From: Halosolutus gelatinilyticus
GTDB lineage: Archaea; Halobacteriota; Halobacteria; Halobacteriales; Natrialbaceae
Reading direction: 5' to 3'
Assembly (NCBI RefSeq): GCF_023028105.1
Contig: NZ_CP095491.1
Span: 1,364,001 to 1,428,000 of the forward strand
DNA length: 64,000 bases
Below, piece after piece: positions 1 through 8,129 of this stretch. The notes beneath the pieces were generated by a model. The model was not told the origin of the DNA. It did no database searches and saw nothing but the letters and a program-made list of their open reading frames with translations. The translations under genes and the position numbers were made by a program. Each line of letters begins with the position of its first letter. Position 1 is the first letter of the stretch.

Positions 1-2514
1 AAGGTGGGTGCCTCCGTCGGGCTCCATGCGGTAGCCGATCCAACCGCCGCCGTCGTCGAACTGCACGTCGGCCCAGTCGGCGGCGTTGTTCGGATCGAAC
101 TCCCAGTGGCTGGTGTCTCCGTCATCGACGACGGTCGCGGTCCAGCCGTCGCCGGCGTCGCCGGAGTAGGTGTTCCCGTCGCCGTTGTTGCCGTCATCTC
201 CGTCGTCGCCATCGTCTCCGTCGTCCTCGCCGGTGGACGTCGCCATCGAGTTCGCGGGGACGTACAGCTCCGCGCCGTCGGAGAACGTCACGGTCGTCCC
301 CGAGTCGCCGGCGTTGTAGGCGACGTAGGTCCGCTGCGTCCCGTCGCTGAATACCTGGTAAAACGGCGTGTCCGCGGTGACGGTACCGTCCGGCGCGCCC
401 ATCTCGTGGAGGTTGTAGATCCAGTGGTAGGTCTGGGCGCGCGTGTGGCCGGGTTCGACCTCGTAACTGCCCTTTCGGGCCTCGAACTTGTCGACGGCGT
501 CCTGTCCGTCCGAGAACGCGCGGTACATCCACATGAGGTCCGGCCAGTAGTCGAACTCGTCGGTCCCCTTGTTCGCGACGAGTTCGTCATAGTTCGCCGC
601 GGGGGCCGCGTCGTCCCAGCCGAGGTGCAGGGAGTAGCCGGCGAACGGCAGCCAGTTGATCCCGTGGATGGCCTCCTCGTCCGCGGTCCACCAGGTGGCG
701 TAGGCGTAGCCGTTGCCCCACACCATGCCGGCGGTGTCGTAGTCCCACGAGTCGGGGTGGTTCGTGCCGTCGGCGTCGAACCAGTACTCGTGGACGGCGT
801 GGAGTTCGGTCGTGTACAGGTAGACGCCGAAATCGCGCAGCTCCTCGTTTCCGGTGTACTCGCTCCACTCGACGATCGCCGCGTACGCGTTGAGCGCCTC
901 CGAGGAGGACTCCTGGTTGTTGCCGTCGGCGAACTTCGCGCCGCCGCCCTCCGCCCAGGAGTGCCCGCAGTAGGGGCTGAAGTTCCGCGCGAACGGGAAC
1001 ATGTCGTCCCCGCGGCTCGGATTGGCGTAGTCGCGGATCAAGTGTTCGACCATGCCGCCCCACTCGGACTCGGCGGCCCACCCGGGGTTCGTGCGCGCGA
1101 TCTCGGCGGCGGCGCGCACGTAGTAGCCGTAGTGAAAGTGGTGATCGGACAGCGACGACGCCGAGCCGTGGCTCTCGGGATAGCCGAGCAGCGTTCCCCA
1201 ATTGTCGTCGTAGTAGAACAGCTCCTCGGCGCCGCTCTCGGCCTGGAGCCACCGCTCGAGGTGGTCCCGCAGCGAGCCGACGATCGCGTCGCGCTTGTCG
1301 GGCAGGTCGAACTGCTCGGCCAGCGCCTTGCTCTCGACCAACCGGCCGTAGTCCTTGCCGACGTTGTACGTGTCGGGTCCCTCGATCGCGGTGTCGATCT
1401 CCTGGATGTACCCCCGCAGTTCGGCGGCGTCGTAGCTCCCCTCGTCGGGCAGGAACGGGAGCATGCCGCCGTAGTCGTAGGTCGTCGAGAACGACGGCCC
1501 GGCGACGGCGCGCATCTCCCCGCGCGGGGACGTGTACGTCGCCTCCAGCGTCTCGTCGTCGCTGTGTTTCCACTGGTGCGGGTGCAACGCGGTGATCGTT
1601 CCCGCGACCGCGCTCTCGGGTTTGTCGTCGGTCTCGAAGCTGAACGCGGTGCGCACCTCGGCGTTCGCCTCGTCGTACTCCCAGTCGACCGTCGTGTCGA
1701 CGACGAAGTTGTACGCGTACTCCTCGAACGTGTCGAGGGCGGCGGTCTCGGGCAGGGCGGCGATCGAGCAGTACCCCGCGCCGCCGAGGTCGTTGACGAG
1801 CGTATCGGTGCCGACGCCCGACCAACTCGTCCCTGACGGAGCGAACAGTCCGTAGTGGTGAGCGTCGATCGTGACGCCGAGGACGTTCCCCTCGTCGGCC
1901 CAGACCTCCGGCGCGTCGTCGAACGCGATCGCTGCGCCGCCGCCCTCGTACTCGCAGAACACGAACGGCGAGCCCTGCGCGAACGTCGCGCGCAGCGTCG
2001 TCGCGGTCCCCTCGCCCCAGATCGCGTCGACCGACCAGTCGCCGTGGTCGGCGAGACGCGCGTCGGCGAAGCCGTCGGCGCTCGTATGCCCGATCGTCAG
2101 GTCCCTGCCCCGGTTGTCCATCACCGTCGTCGAACCGTCGATCCACTCGGTCGGGTTCTTGACGAGGAGGCCATCCGCCTCCGCCCGCAGCATCAGGGGC
2201 TGGGAGAACATGTTCTCCGAGAACGCGTTCCAGACCAGGCTCGACCACCAGTCGTTGGTCGGAACCGGTTCGTCGCCGAACTCCGCGCCGGTCCAGATCG
2301 CGTCCTGGGGCGCCTCCGCTCCCGACGGTAACGCCGTCGCGTAACTGCCGTTGCCGACCGGGACGTGGTCGCTCGCACTAGCGGTGCCGACCGCACCGAT
2401 CGTCCCGACCGCCGAGGCGGCGCTGACCAGCTTACAGTAGTCCCTGCGGGAGACGTCGTTCGCGCGCGATTCGCTGTCGATTCCCTCGTCGTCCGAAAGT
2501 CGTCCGTCGTTCAT
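1..2514 (-). CDS. GH81 family endo-beta-1,3-glucanase, Tat-exported (3' end outside window)
   Basis: Secreted glycoside hydrolase predicted to cleave beta-1,3-glucans (laminarin or fungal-type glucan) outside the cell. The frame is open from the ATG at 2514 to the window edge (838 residues visible). The N-terminus has a twin-arginine signal (SRRDY at about residue 27, then a hydrophobic stretch ending TASA). The GH81 signature PTNDWWSSLVW follows. The motif SDHHFHYGYYV carries Asp457, and NNQESSSEA carries Glu535 and Glu539; this spacing fits the Asp and paired Glu of the GH81 active site. After the catalytic region an acidic Asp/Gly linker (about residues 760-775) leads into a further beta-rich domain that is cut off, probably a carbohydrate-binding module. 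An AT-rich segment with CTTATAATAA on this strand (2680-2689) is a possible promoter with a long leader. GH81 genes are uncommon in archaea. Confidence 0.93.
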   Translation of the reverse strand, partial: MNDGRLSDDEGIDSESRANDVSRRDYCKLVSAASAVGTIGAVGTASASDHVPVGNGSYATALPSGAEAPQDAIWTGAEFGDEPVPTNDWWSSLVWNAFSENMFSQPLMLRAEADGLLVKNPTEWIDGSTTVMDNRGRDLTIGHTSADGFADARLADHGDWSVDAIWGEGTATTLRATFAQGSPFVFCEYEGGGAAIAFDDAPEVWADEGNVLGVTIDAHHYGLFAPSGTSWSGVGTDTLVNDLGGAGYCSIAALPETAALDTFEEYAYNFVVDTTVDWEYDEANAEVRTAFSFETDDKPESAVAGTITALHPHQWKHSDDETLEATYTSPRGEMRAVAGPSFSTTYDYGGMLPFLPDEGSYDAAELRGYIQEIDTAIEGPDTYNVGKDYGRLVESKALAEQFDLPDKRDAIVGSLRDHLERWLQAESGAEELFYYDDNWGTLLGYPESHGSASSLSDHHFHYGYYVRAAAEIARTNPGWAAESEWGGMVEHLIRDYANPSRGDDMFPFARNFSPYCGHSWAEGGGAKFADGNNQESSSEALNAYAAIVEWSEYTGNEELRDFGVYLYTTELHAVHEYWFDADGTNHPDSWDYDTAGMVWGNGYAYATWWTADEEAIHGINWLPFAGYSLHLGWDDAAPAANYDELVANKGTDEFDYWPDLMWMYRAFSDGQDAVDKFEARKGSYEVEPGHTRAQTYHWIYNLHEMGAPDGTVTADTPFYQVFSDGTQRTYVAYNAGDSGTTVTFSDGAELYVPANSMATSTGEDDGDDGDDGDDGNNGDGNTYSGDAGDGWTATVVDDGDTSHWEFDPNNAADWADVQFDDGGGWIGYRMEPDGGTHL

Positions 2515-2777
2515 GCGTATCTACCGATAGCGCTCGGCGCGTCCGCCGAGACGGCGATCACCGTCGGCGGGTCTCTTCGTCCGGTACCGCTCGTGACGTT
2601 CGGGGCCTCCGTGGCTCCAGTACTGGCCGGTCGAATCCCGCGCCGCCGTTCGCTATCATCGGGACGTTCCACGAGGCAATTATTATAAGTTTTGTCTGTA
2701 ATAAATATATTGGCCCGATCACACGATCGGAAAATAGCGAGCGAAATCCGATCGCGGCGGTACGATCGCGACCTCGA

Positions 2778-5333
2778 CTACTCCGACGGCGATTCGCCGT
2801 CGGCTCCGTCTCGACCGTCCGCGGGCCGGCCGAACGTGAACACGTCACCCCTCCGGTTGTCGTCGTCGGACGACGCGGACCCGGCGTCGGAATCGTCGGC
2901 TGACGGGGCGTCGCCGGACCCCGGGCGGTCGTCGCTCCGGTCGCCGACTCGAGCCGTCTCGGCCGCGCCCTCGCGACTCGAATCCGTCGCCGGAACGGTC
3001 TCTCCGAGCGCCGGTTCGCCGTCGCGTTCGATCGACCCGTCGACGTCCGCGGCAGTGTCGAAGCGGTCGAGCGCCGTCGAGAGGTGCGACGCCTGGGTCG
3101 CGAGGTCGGACGCGGAGTGTGAGACCTCGGTGAGCGCGGTGGTCTGTTCTTCGGCGGCGGCGGCGACGGTTTCGGCTTCCTCCGACGTTTCCTCGCTGAT
3201 GGCGGCGGCTCCGTCGACCATGGCGACGACCTGCTGGGTCGAGGCGGCCTGCTGCTGGGTCGCCGCGCTGATCTCTTGGACGCCGGTGTTGGTCTCGGCG
3301 GCGTAGCCGGCGATCTCCTCGAGCGCGTCCGCCGCGTCGCGAACGGAGTCGGTGTGATCCGAGATTTCGGCGGCGGTTCCGCGAACTTCGTCGACGGCGG
3401 TGTCCGTCTGAGTCTTGATCCGTTCGAGACGGGTTTCGATGTCCGCGGCGGCGTCTTTCGTCTCGGCGGCCAGTTCCTTGACCTCCGTCGCGACCGCGCC
3501 GAACCCGCTGTCGTCGGCCTCGATCGACCGTGAGGCCTCGATGTTGGCGTTGAGCGCCAGCATGTTCGTCTGGTCGGCGACGTCGGTGATGAACTCGAGG
3601 AGGTCGTCGATCTGGGCGACGTCCTCCTGCAATCGTTCGATCTGGGCGACGGTTTCTTCGTTCTCGGTCTCGATCGAGTTCATCCCTTCGATCGCCAGTT
3701 TCGCGGCCCGCCGCCCGTCCCGGCCCGTCTCGGCGGTGCGTTCGGCGAAGTCGGCGACCTCGTTCGACGAGGCGGCGATCTCCTCGGTTGTCGTTGACAG
3801 GGCGTCCATCTCTCCGACGACGGTCTGCAGCGAGTCGTTCTGCCGATCGGCGCCGTCGGAGATCTCCTGTATCGACTCGGTGACCTGTTCGCTGGCGCTC
3901 TGGACCTCTTCGCTGGAGGCGGTCACCTGCTCGGAGGCGGTGGCGACCTCCTCGGCAAAGCGCTTCACTCGCTCCGTGGTCGCCTCGATCTCGGCGAGCA
4001 TCTTGTTGAACGCGACGGCGATCTCGGTCATCGCCTCGCTATCGCTCTCGGAATCCATCCGCGCAGTCAGGTCCCCGTTCGCGGCGTGGTCCATCACCGA
4101 TCGGTACTCGTCGGCTTTCAGTTCGAGGTGTTCGTTCATCCGCTGGGTCTCCGCGCGAGCCCGCTCGGCCTCCTCGCGAGCTCGTCCGGCCTCGCGAATC
4201 TGCGCCCGCAACGCGTCGCGCATGTTCGCGAACGCGGCGAAGAGCTGGCCGATCTCGTCCTCCCGGCGCGACGCGAGCGTCACGTCCAGGTCCCCGGCTT
4301 CCATCCGTTCGGCCCGCTCGCGAAGCCGGGCGAGCGGCGACACCGTCTGCCGCCCGAGCACCAGCGCGACGGCGCCGAGCGCGACGAGACTGACGAGCAC
4401 GATCGTGGCGACGTAGCGACCGACCTCATCGCGCACCGCGAACGCCTGCTCCGTCGAGACGGCCGTCACCGCGATCCAGTCCGTCCCCTCGACAGGAGCG
4501 TACGCCAGCACTCGGCCGTCCCGTCGTTCCTGCCTGACGTCGCCCGCCTCGTCGACCGCGGCGAGCACCTCCCGCTCCCGCTGGTCGCCGAAGGCCTTGA
4601 CGGCACCTCGCTCGTCACCCAGCACCACGTCGCCGTTCGCGTCGAGGATAATCGTCGAGTGCCCGACCGTCGGATGGTGGAGCGTGCTCACTCGGTACTC
4701 GATCGTGCCGACGAGGACGACGACCGCGTCCTTGCCGGGAACCGGCGCGACGAACGCCATCACCTTGTCGTCGAGGTTGGGGGTCCGGTACGCCGACGAC
4801 GTCCGGACGTCGCCGCTCCCGCCGTTCCGGACGGTCGACGCCTCCGCCCAGGGCTCGGCCACGGCGTCAAGTTTGCTACCGACGATCGGATTGTGCGTGC
4901 TCGCGACGACCGTCTCGGACTCGAGGTCGACGTAGTGTACCGCCCGCACGTCCGCCGATAACCGCTGTCGCGTCGTCACGAGACGACTGTTCAGCTCGGA
5001 ACCGTCGGCGTTCGCTATCGATTCCGATCGGGCGACCGACAGGGTCTGCACCCGCATCCCTTCGGCCCACTCGCCGAGCGCGTCGGCCTGCATCGTCGCC
5101 GACGAATTCAGCGTGTTCCGGGTGTCGCGCTCGACCGTGTCGCCGGCCTGGACGTAGCCGACGACGCCGATCGCGGCGATCACCAGGACGACGGCGAGGA
5201 TCGAAACGGCGAACTTCGCCGCGTACCGCCGTCTGATCGGATCCGGAACGAGGGTCGACGCCAGTCGCCGTCGCGACGCCGGCATCCCGCCGGTCGAGTC
5301 CCGGTTCTCGTGTTCGTCGTCCGTGCGAGTCAT
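2778..5333 (-). CDS. Methyl-accepting chemotaxis transducer (Htr-type) with extracellular Cache-like sensor
   Basis: 851-residue membrane-bound signal transducer that would control CheA and so the archaellum. Basic N-terminus, TM1 at about 41-60, extracellular sensor of about 240 residues resembling a double Cache domain, TM2 at about 307-327, then HAMP (about 328-380), a coiled coil, a second HAMP-like segment (to about 470) and the cytoplasmic signalling domain. The hairpin region reads DQTNMLALNANIEAS and later AVATEVKELAAETK, which is the MCP signature. The C-terminal 100 residues are an acidic Ser/Asp/Gly-rich tail. No che genes are nearby, so this is an orphan transducer. The ligand cannot be read from sequence; Cache domains usually bind small organic acids or amino acids. 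An AT-rich promoter-like patch lies 160 nt upstream (about 5490-5510). Confidence 0.93.
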   Translation of the reverse strand: MTRTDDEHENRDSTGGMPASRRRLASTLVPDPIRRRYAAKFAVSILAVVLVIAAIGVVGYVQAGDTVERDTRNTLNSSATMQADALGEWAEGMRVQTLSVARSESIANADGSELNSRLVTTRQRLSADVRAVHYVDLESETVVASTHNPIVGSKLDAVAEPWAEASTVRNGGSGDVRTSSAYRTPNLDDKVMAFVAPVPGKDAVVVLVGTIEYRVSTLHHPTVGHSTIILDANGDVVLGDERGAVKAFGDQREREVLAAVDEAGDVRQERRDGRVLAYAPVEGTDWIAVTAVSTEQAFAVRDEVGRYVATIVLVSLVALGAVALVLGRQTVSPLARLRERAERMEAGDLDVTLASRREDEIGQLFAAFANMRDALRAQIREAGRAREEAERARAETQRMNEHLELKADEYRSVMDHAANGDLTARMDSESDSEAMTEIAVAFNKMLAEIEATTERVKRFAEEVATASEQVTASSEEVQSASEQVTESIQEISDGADRQNDSLQTVVGEMDALSTTTEEIAASSNEVADFAERTAETGRDGRRAAKLAIEGMNSIETENEETVAQIERLQEDVAQIDDLLEFITDVADQTNMLALNANIEASRSIEADDSGFGAVATEVKELAAETKDAAADIETRLERIKTQTDTAVDEVRGTAAEISDHTDSVRDAADALEEIAGYAAETNTGVQEISAATQQQAASTQQVVAMVDGAAAISEETSEEAETVAAAAEEQTTALTEVSHSASDLATQASHLSTALDRFDTAADVDGSIERDGEPALGETVPATDSSREGAAETARVGDRSDDRPGSGDAPSADDSDAGSASSDDDNRRGDVFTFGRPADGRDGADGESPSE

Positions 5334-6672
5334 CCGTCCGCCCCGTAGTGGTCTCGTTCGTTCGTCATCTGTGTCTCTCCGCCGTACGCTCCCGTATCGC
5401 CTCTCGCCCCCAGTTTACGAACCGTCAGCCGATGCTACCGGCCTGGCTGCCGTACTGCGGCGATCTTCGAAGCAGTTCTTAATTGTCGTTACAATATATA
5501 AATTATTCGCTATTTCAACCTCTTCTGGCCTTCCGATCGTCCCGCGATCACCCCGGAATCGCGCAGTTCCTCGGCGCCGATCCCTCGTTCGAAGTCGATT
5601 CAAGACACCGGTACCCGCTCGTTCCCGCCGTTCCGCTCTTCGGCCGTCAGATTCGCTCCGTCGATCCACCCGATCGAACGCTAACGATTTACCAACACAT
5701 TCGATGGTTGATTGCTCATTTTTACCTGCTAATACTTGGAGAAACAGCCGACTCAGTCGACCGATATATGACATAATTATATCATGTATTCACCAAATAG
5801 ACAGATTTTGTGTATATCCGGATCTTGCGGGAAGAGTTTCGGTATCCGTCGACCGCCGGCAGTTCGACCGACTAATCCTACGGTGACAGGGCCGCGCGGG
5901 AACGCATCGGCCGTCCGCCGGCCGCCGGTCACCGATGTTCCACGGTCGGCAGACCCGACGACCGGAAACGGCGCCCCGATCAATTTACAGGCATACGTTC
6001 GTAATTACGCTGTGCGTCCTCGGGTTGTTCCGAACTTCGTGGACATAATAAACTATATAGGAATTTATTATGACCGAGAATCCGTTTTTGCGCCATTTAC
6101 ATCAATTCTCTGTGGTTATCAGAAGGCATAGTTATCGCTGCGGATTTCGTGCGACTCGATCGTCCGGCACGCGCCGGTGGAACCGGAGATGCGGAGCCAG
6201 CCGACGGCCCGGTGCCGATCGCAGTCCGGATCACGGTGCAGGTGACGAACCGCGATGACGGCTCGCTGTCGAGCGGTACTGGCCGTCCGCTGCCGTGATC
6301 CTGAATCGGTCGATCTTCTCTGCCACCCACTCAACTCGGACGGAATCGGTATTTCGAGGATCGTTCGCCCGACGCTTCGCGAAAACCACGGTGTCGCGGA
6401 TGCCGTCTCTCTCGGGGCCTGTGACGCCGCGCCGAACAATGTCGTTATCGAGACGATCCAAGCCCGAAGACAGGGATCGTGACGATCGGCTCATCGGTAC
6501 GTTTGGTGTAGCGGTAGAATGAGTGTCTTTTCAATCATCTGTATTTTCCCAATCTTCCAGTGAAAAAACTCCAATAGAGTTTTCGATCGGTCGGTTCGCT
6601 CGAACCGGCGGCGGTGATAGGTCTTCCGAGGGCGACCAAACCCTCTTTGCCGTCCGGCCCGAGAGGAATGCG
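5334..6672. other. AT-rich gene-poor stretch
   Basis: No convincing gene on either strand. The short open frames here have arginine/serine-rich translations typical of antisense or random GC-rich DNA, and none matches a family I know. Base composition is visibly more AT-rich than the flanks at 5480-5515, 5680-5820 and 6040-6130. The stretch holds a near-perfect palindrome around 5768-5785 (ATGACATAATTATATCAT), a 9-bp perfect inverted repeat CATAATAAA/TTTATTATG at 6044-6052 and 6064-6072, and a 38-bp fragment of the acyl-CoA dehydrogenase 3' end (separate entry). It looks like a decayed or rearranged intergenic region carrying promoters for the genes on both sides. Confidence 0.6.
6152..6189 (+). 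repeat. 38-bp inverted repeat, copy A (fragment of the acyl-CoA dehydrogenase 3' end)
   Basis: This segment matches the reverse complement of 8162-8199 at 37 of 38 positions (single difference at 6182 versus 8169). In the appropriate frame it reads DSIVRHAPVEPE, exactly the peptide near the C-terminus of the acyl-CoA dehydrogenase encoded downstream. Sequence on either side no longer aligns convincingly with that gene. The two copies are in opposite orientation and enclose the cytochrome P450 gene. Confidence 0.9.
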
Positions 6673-8016
6673 ATGAGTTCGCACAGCCGTCCGCCCGGTC
6701 CGCGCGGCGTTCCGATCGCCGGCTCTCTCCCGCGGTACGCGGCGGACCCGTTCCGATTCGTGACGGAGCTGCGCGACGCCTACGGCGACGTCGCCGCCTT
6801 TGACCTCGGGCCGAACCGAACGTACCTGTTCACGGCGCCGACGGCCGTCGAACGCGTGCTCGTGACCGAGGAGTCGGCCTTCTCCAAGCCGCGGTTCCAG
6901 ACCGACGCGCTCGGCGACCTCCTCGGCGAGGGCCTGCTGTTGAGCGAGGGCGAGACCTGGCGCGAACGCCGGGATATCGCGGGACCGGCGTTCGCCCCCG
7001 ATCGAATTTCGAACCTCGCTCCGATGATGGCTCGGCGATCGGTCGAGATGGTCGATCGGTGGAACGACGGCGACGAGCGCGACGTCGAGTGGGAGATGAC
7101 CCGGACGACGCTCGAGATCATCGTCGAGTCGATGTTCGGAATCGATCTCGATCCCGGCCGATCCCGCCAGATCCGCCGACTCCTGGAGCCGATCGGCCGG
7201 CGGTTCGAGCCCGACCCGCGGCGGCTTGTGGTGCCGGAGTGGGTGCCGACGCCGACCCAACGCGAGTTCGACCGCTCGATCGCCGAACTCGAGCGGATCG
7301 TCGACGTGTTCGTCGATCGGCGTCGGCGGCGAGGGATCGACCCGGACGACCGCGACCTGCTCGCGTTGCTCCTGCGGGCTCGCGAGGCGGGAGCGATCGA
7401 CGAGGAGGGAATCCGCGACGAACTGTTGACGATGCTGCTGGCGGGTCACGACACGACCGCGCTGGTGCTCACGTACGCCTGGGCGCTGCTGTCCGAGCAC
7501 CCCGACGTCGAACGGCGGATTCACGCGGAGGTCGACGCGCTGTTCGACGATCGGGACGACCCCCGGGAGCTGACGGCGATCGACGTGCGGCAGCTCGCGA
7601 CGCTCCGAAACGTCCTCCGGGAGACGATGCGGCTCTACCCGCCGGTGTACGCGCTCTTCCGGCAGGTCGATCGCCCGGTCGAGGTTTCGGGGTATCGCCT
7701 CCCCGAGGCCGCGTTCGTCCTCCTGTCCCAGTGGGCGACCCACCGCGACCCGCGCTACTTCGACGACCCGGAGACGTTCGATCCCGATCGGTGGACCGAC
7801 CCGCGCCACCCGACCTACGCCTACTTCCCGTTCGGGGCCGGCCCGCGCAGTTGCATCGGGAAAGGGTTCACGATGCTCGAAGCGCCTATCATCGCGGCGA
7901 TCGTCGCCCGCGAGTTCCGCCTGCACCGCACCCAATCCGACCCGATCGACCTCCGCGGGTCGCTGACCGCCCATCCCGAAGGCGGGATGCCGATGGAACT
8001 CGTCCGCCGGTCGTGA
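6673..8016 (+). CDS. Cytochrome P450 monooxygenase
   Basis: Soluble haem-thiolate monooxygenase of 447 residues, the usual length for prokaryotic P450s. Landmarks in order: proline-rich PPGPRGVPIAG N-terminus, WRERRDIAGPAF (C-helix, about 96-107), I-helix LAGHDTTA (257-263) with the acid-threonine pair for oxygen activation, ExxR motif ETMR (317-320), and the haem loop FGAGPRSCIGKGF with Cys394 as haem ligand. I chose the ATG at 6673 because conserved P450 sequence begins there; an in-frame ATG at 6523 would add 50 unrelated residues from AT-rich DNA. The substrate is unknown. No ferredoxin or reductase gene is adjacent, so redox partners must be elsewhere. It converges on the acyl-CoA dehydrogenase gene and lies between the two copies of the 38-bp inverted repeat. 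Confidence 0.95.
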   Translation: MSSHSRPPGPRGVPIAGSLPRYAADPFRFVTELRDAYGDVAAFDLGPNRTYLFTAPTAVERVLVTEESAFSKPRFQTDALGDLLGEGLLLSEGETWRERRDIAGPAFAPDRISNLAPMMARRSVEMVDRWNDGDERDVEWEMTRTTLEIIVESMFGIDLDPGRSRQIRRLLEPIGRRFEPDPRRLVVPEWVPTPTQREFDRSIAELERIVDVFVDRRRRRGIDPDDRDLLALLLRAREAGAIDEEGIRDELLTMLLAGHDTTALVLTYAWALLSEHPDVERRIHAEVDALFDDRDDPRELTAIDVRQLATLRNVLRETMRLYPPVYALFRQVDRPVEVSGYRLPEAAFVLLSQWATHRDPRYFDDPETFDPDRWTDPRHPTYAYFPFGAGPRSCIGKGFTMLEAPIIAAIVAREFRLHRTQSDPIDLRGSLTAHPEGGMPMELVRRS

Positions 8017-8129
8017 TCGCGCGCCCCTCGCGAGCGCTGTAACGCGGTCTTCGCCGCACGAACGTGGCCCGATCGGAACGCCGGCGAACTGTCCGTGCGG
8101 ATCGGACGAGTTCCGCCCGCTGGAGCGAG

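Noticed and set aside
4-1836. Long rightward open frame of 610 codons opposite the GH81 gene
   Set aside because: It is the codon-aligned antisense of the glucanase; its translation is Val/Gly/Arg-rich without family motifs, as expected in GC-rich DNA.
5415-6494. Several 60-190 codon frames in the gene-poor region
   Set aside because: No family similarity that I recognise, Arg/Ser-rich composition, and no leaderless-type promoter at matching positions.
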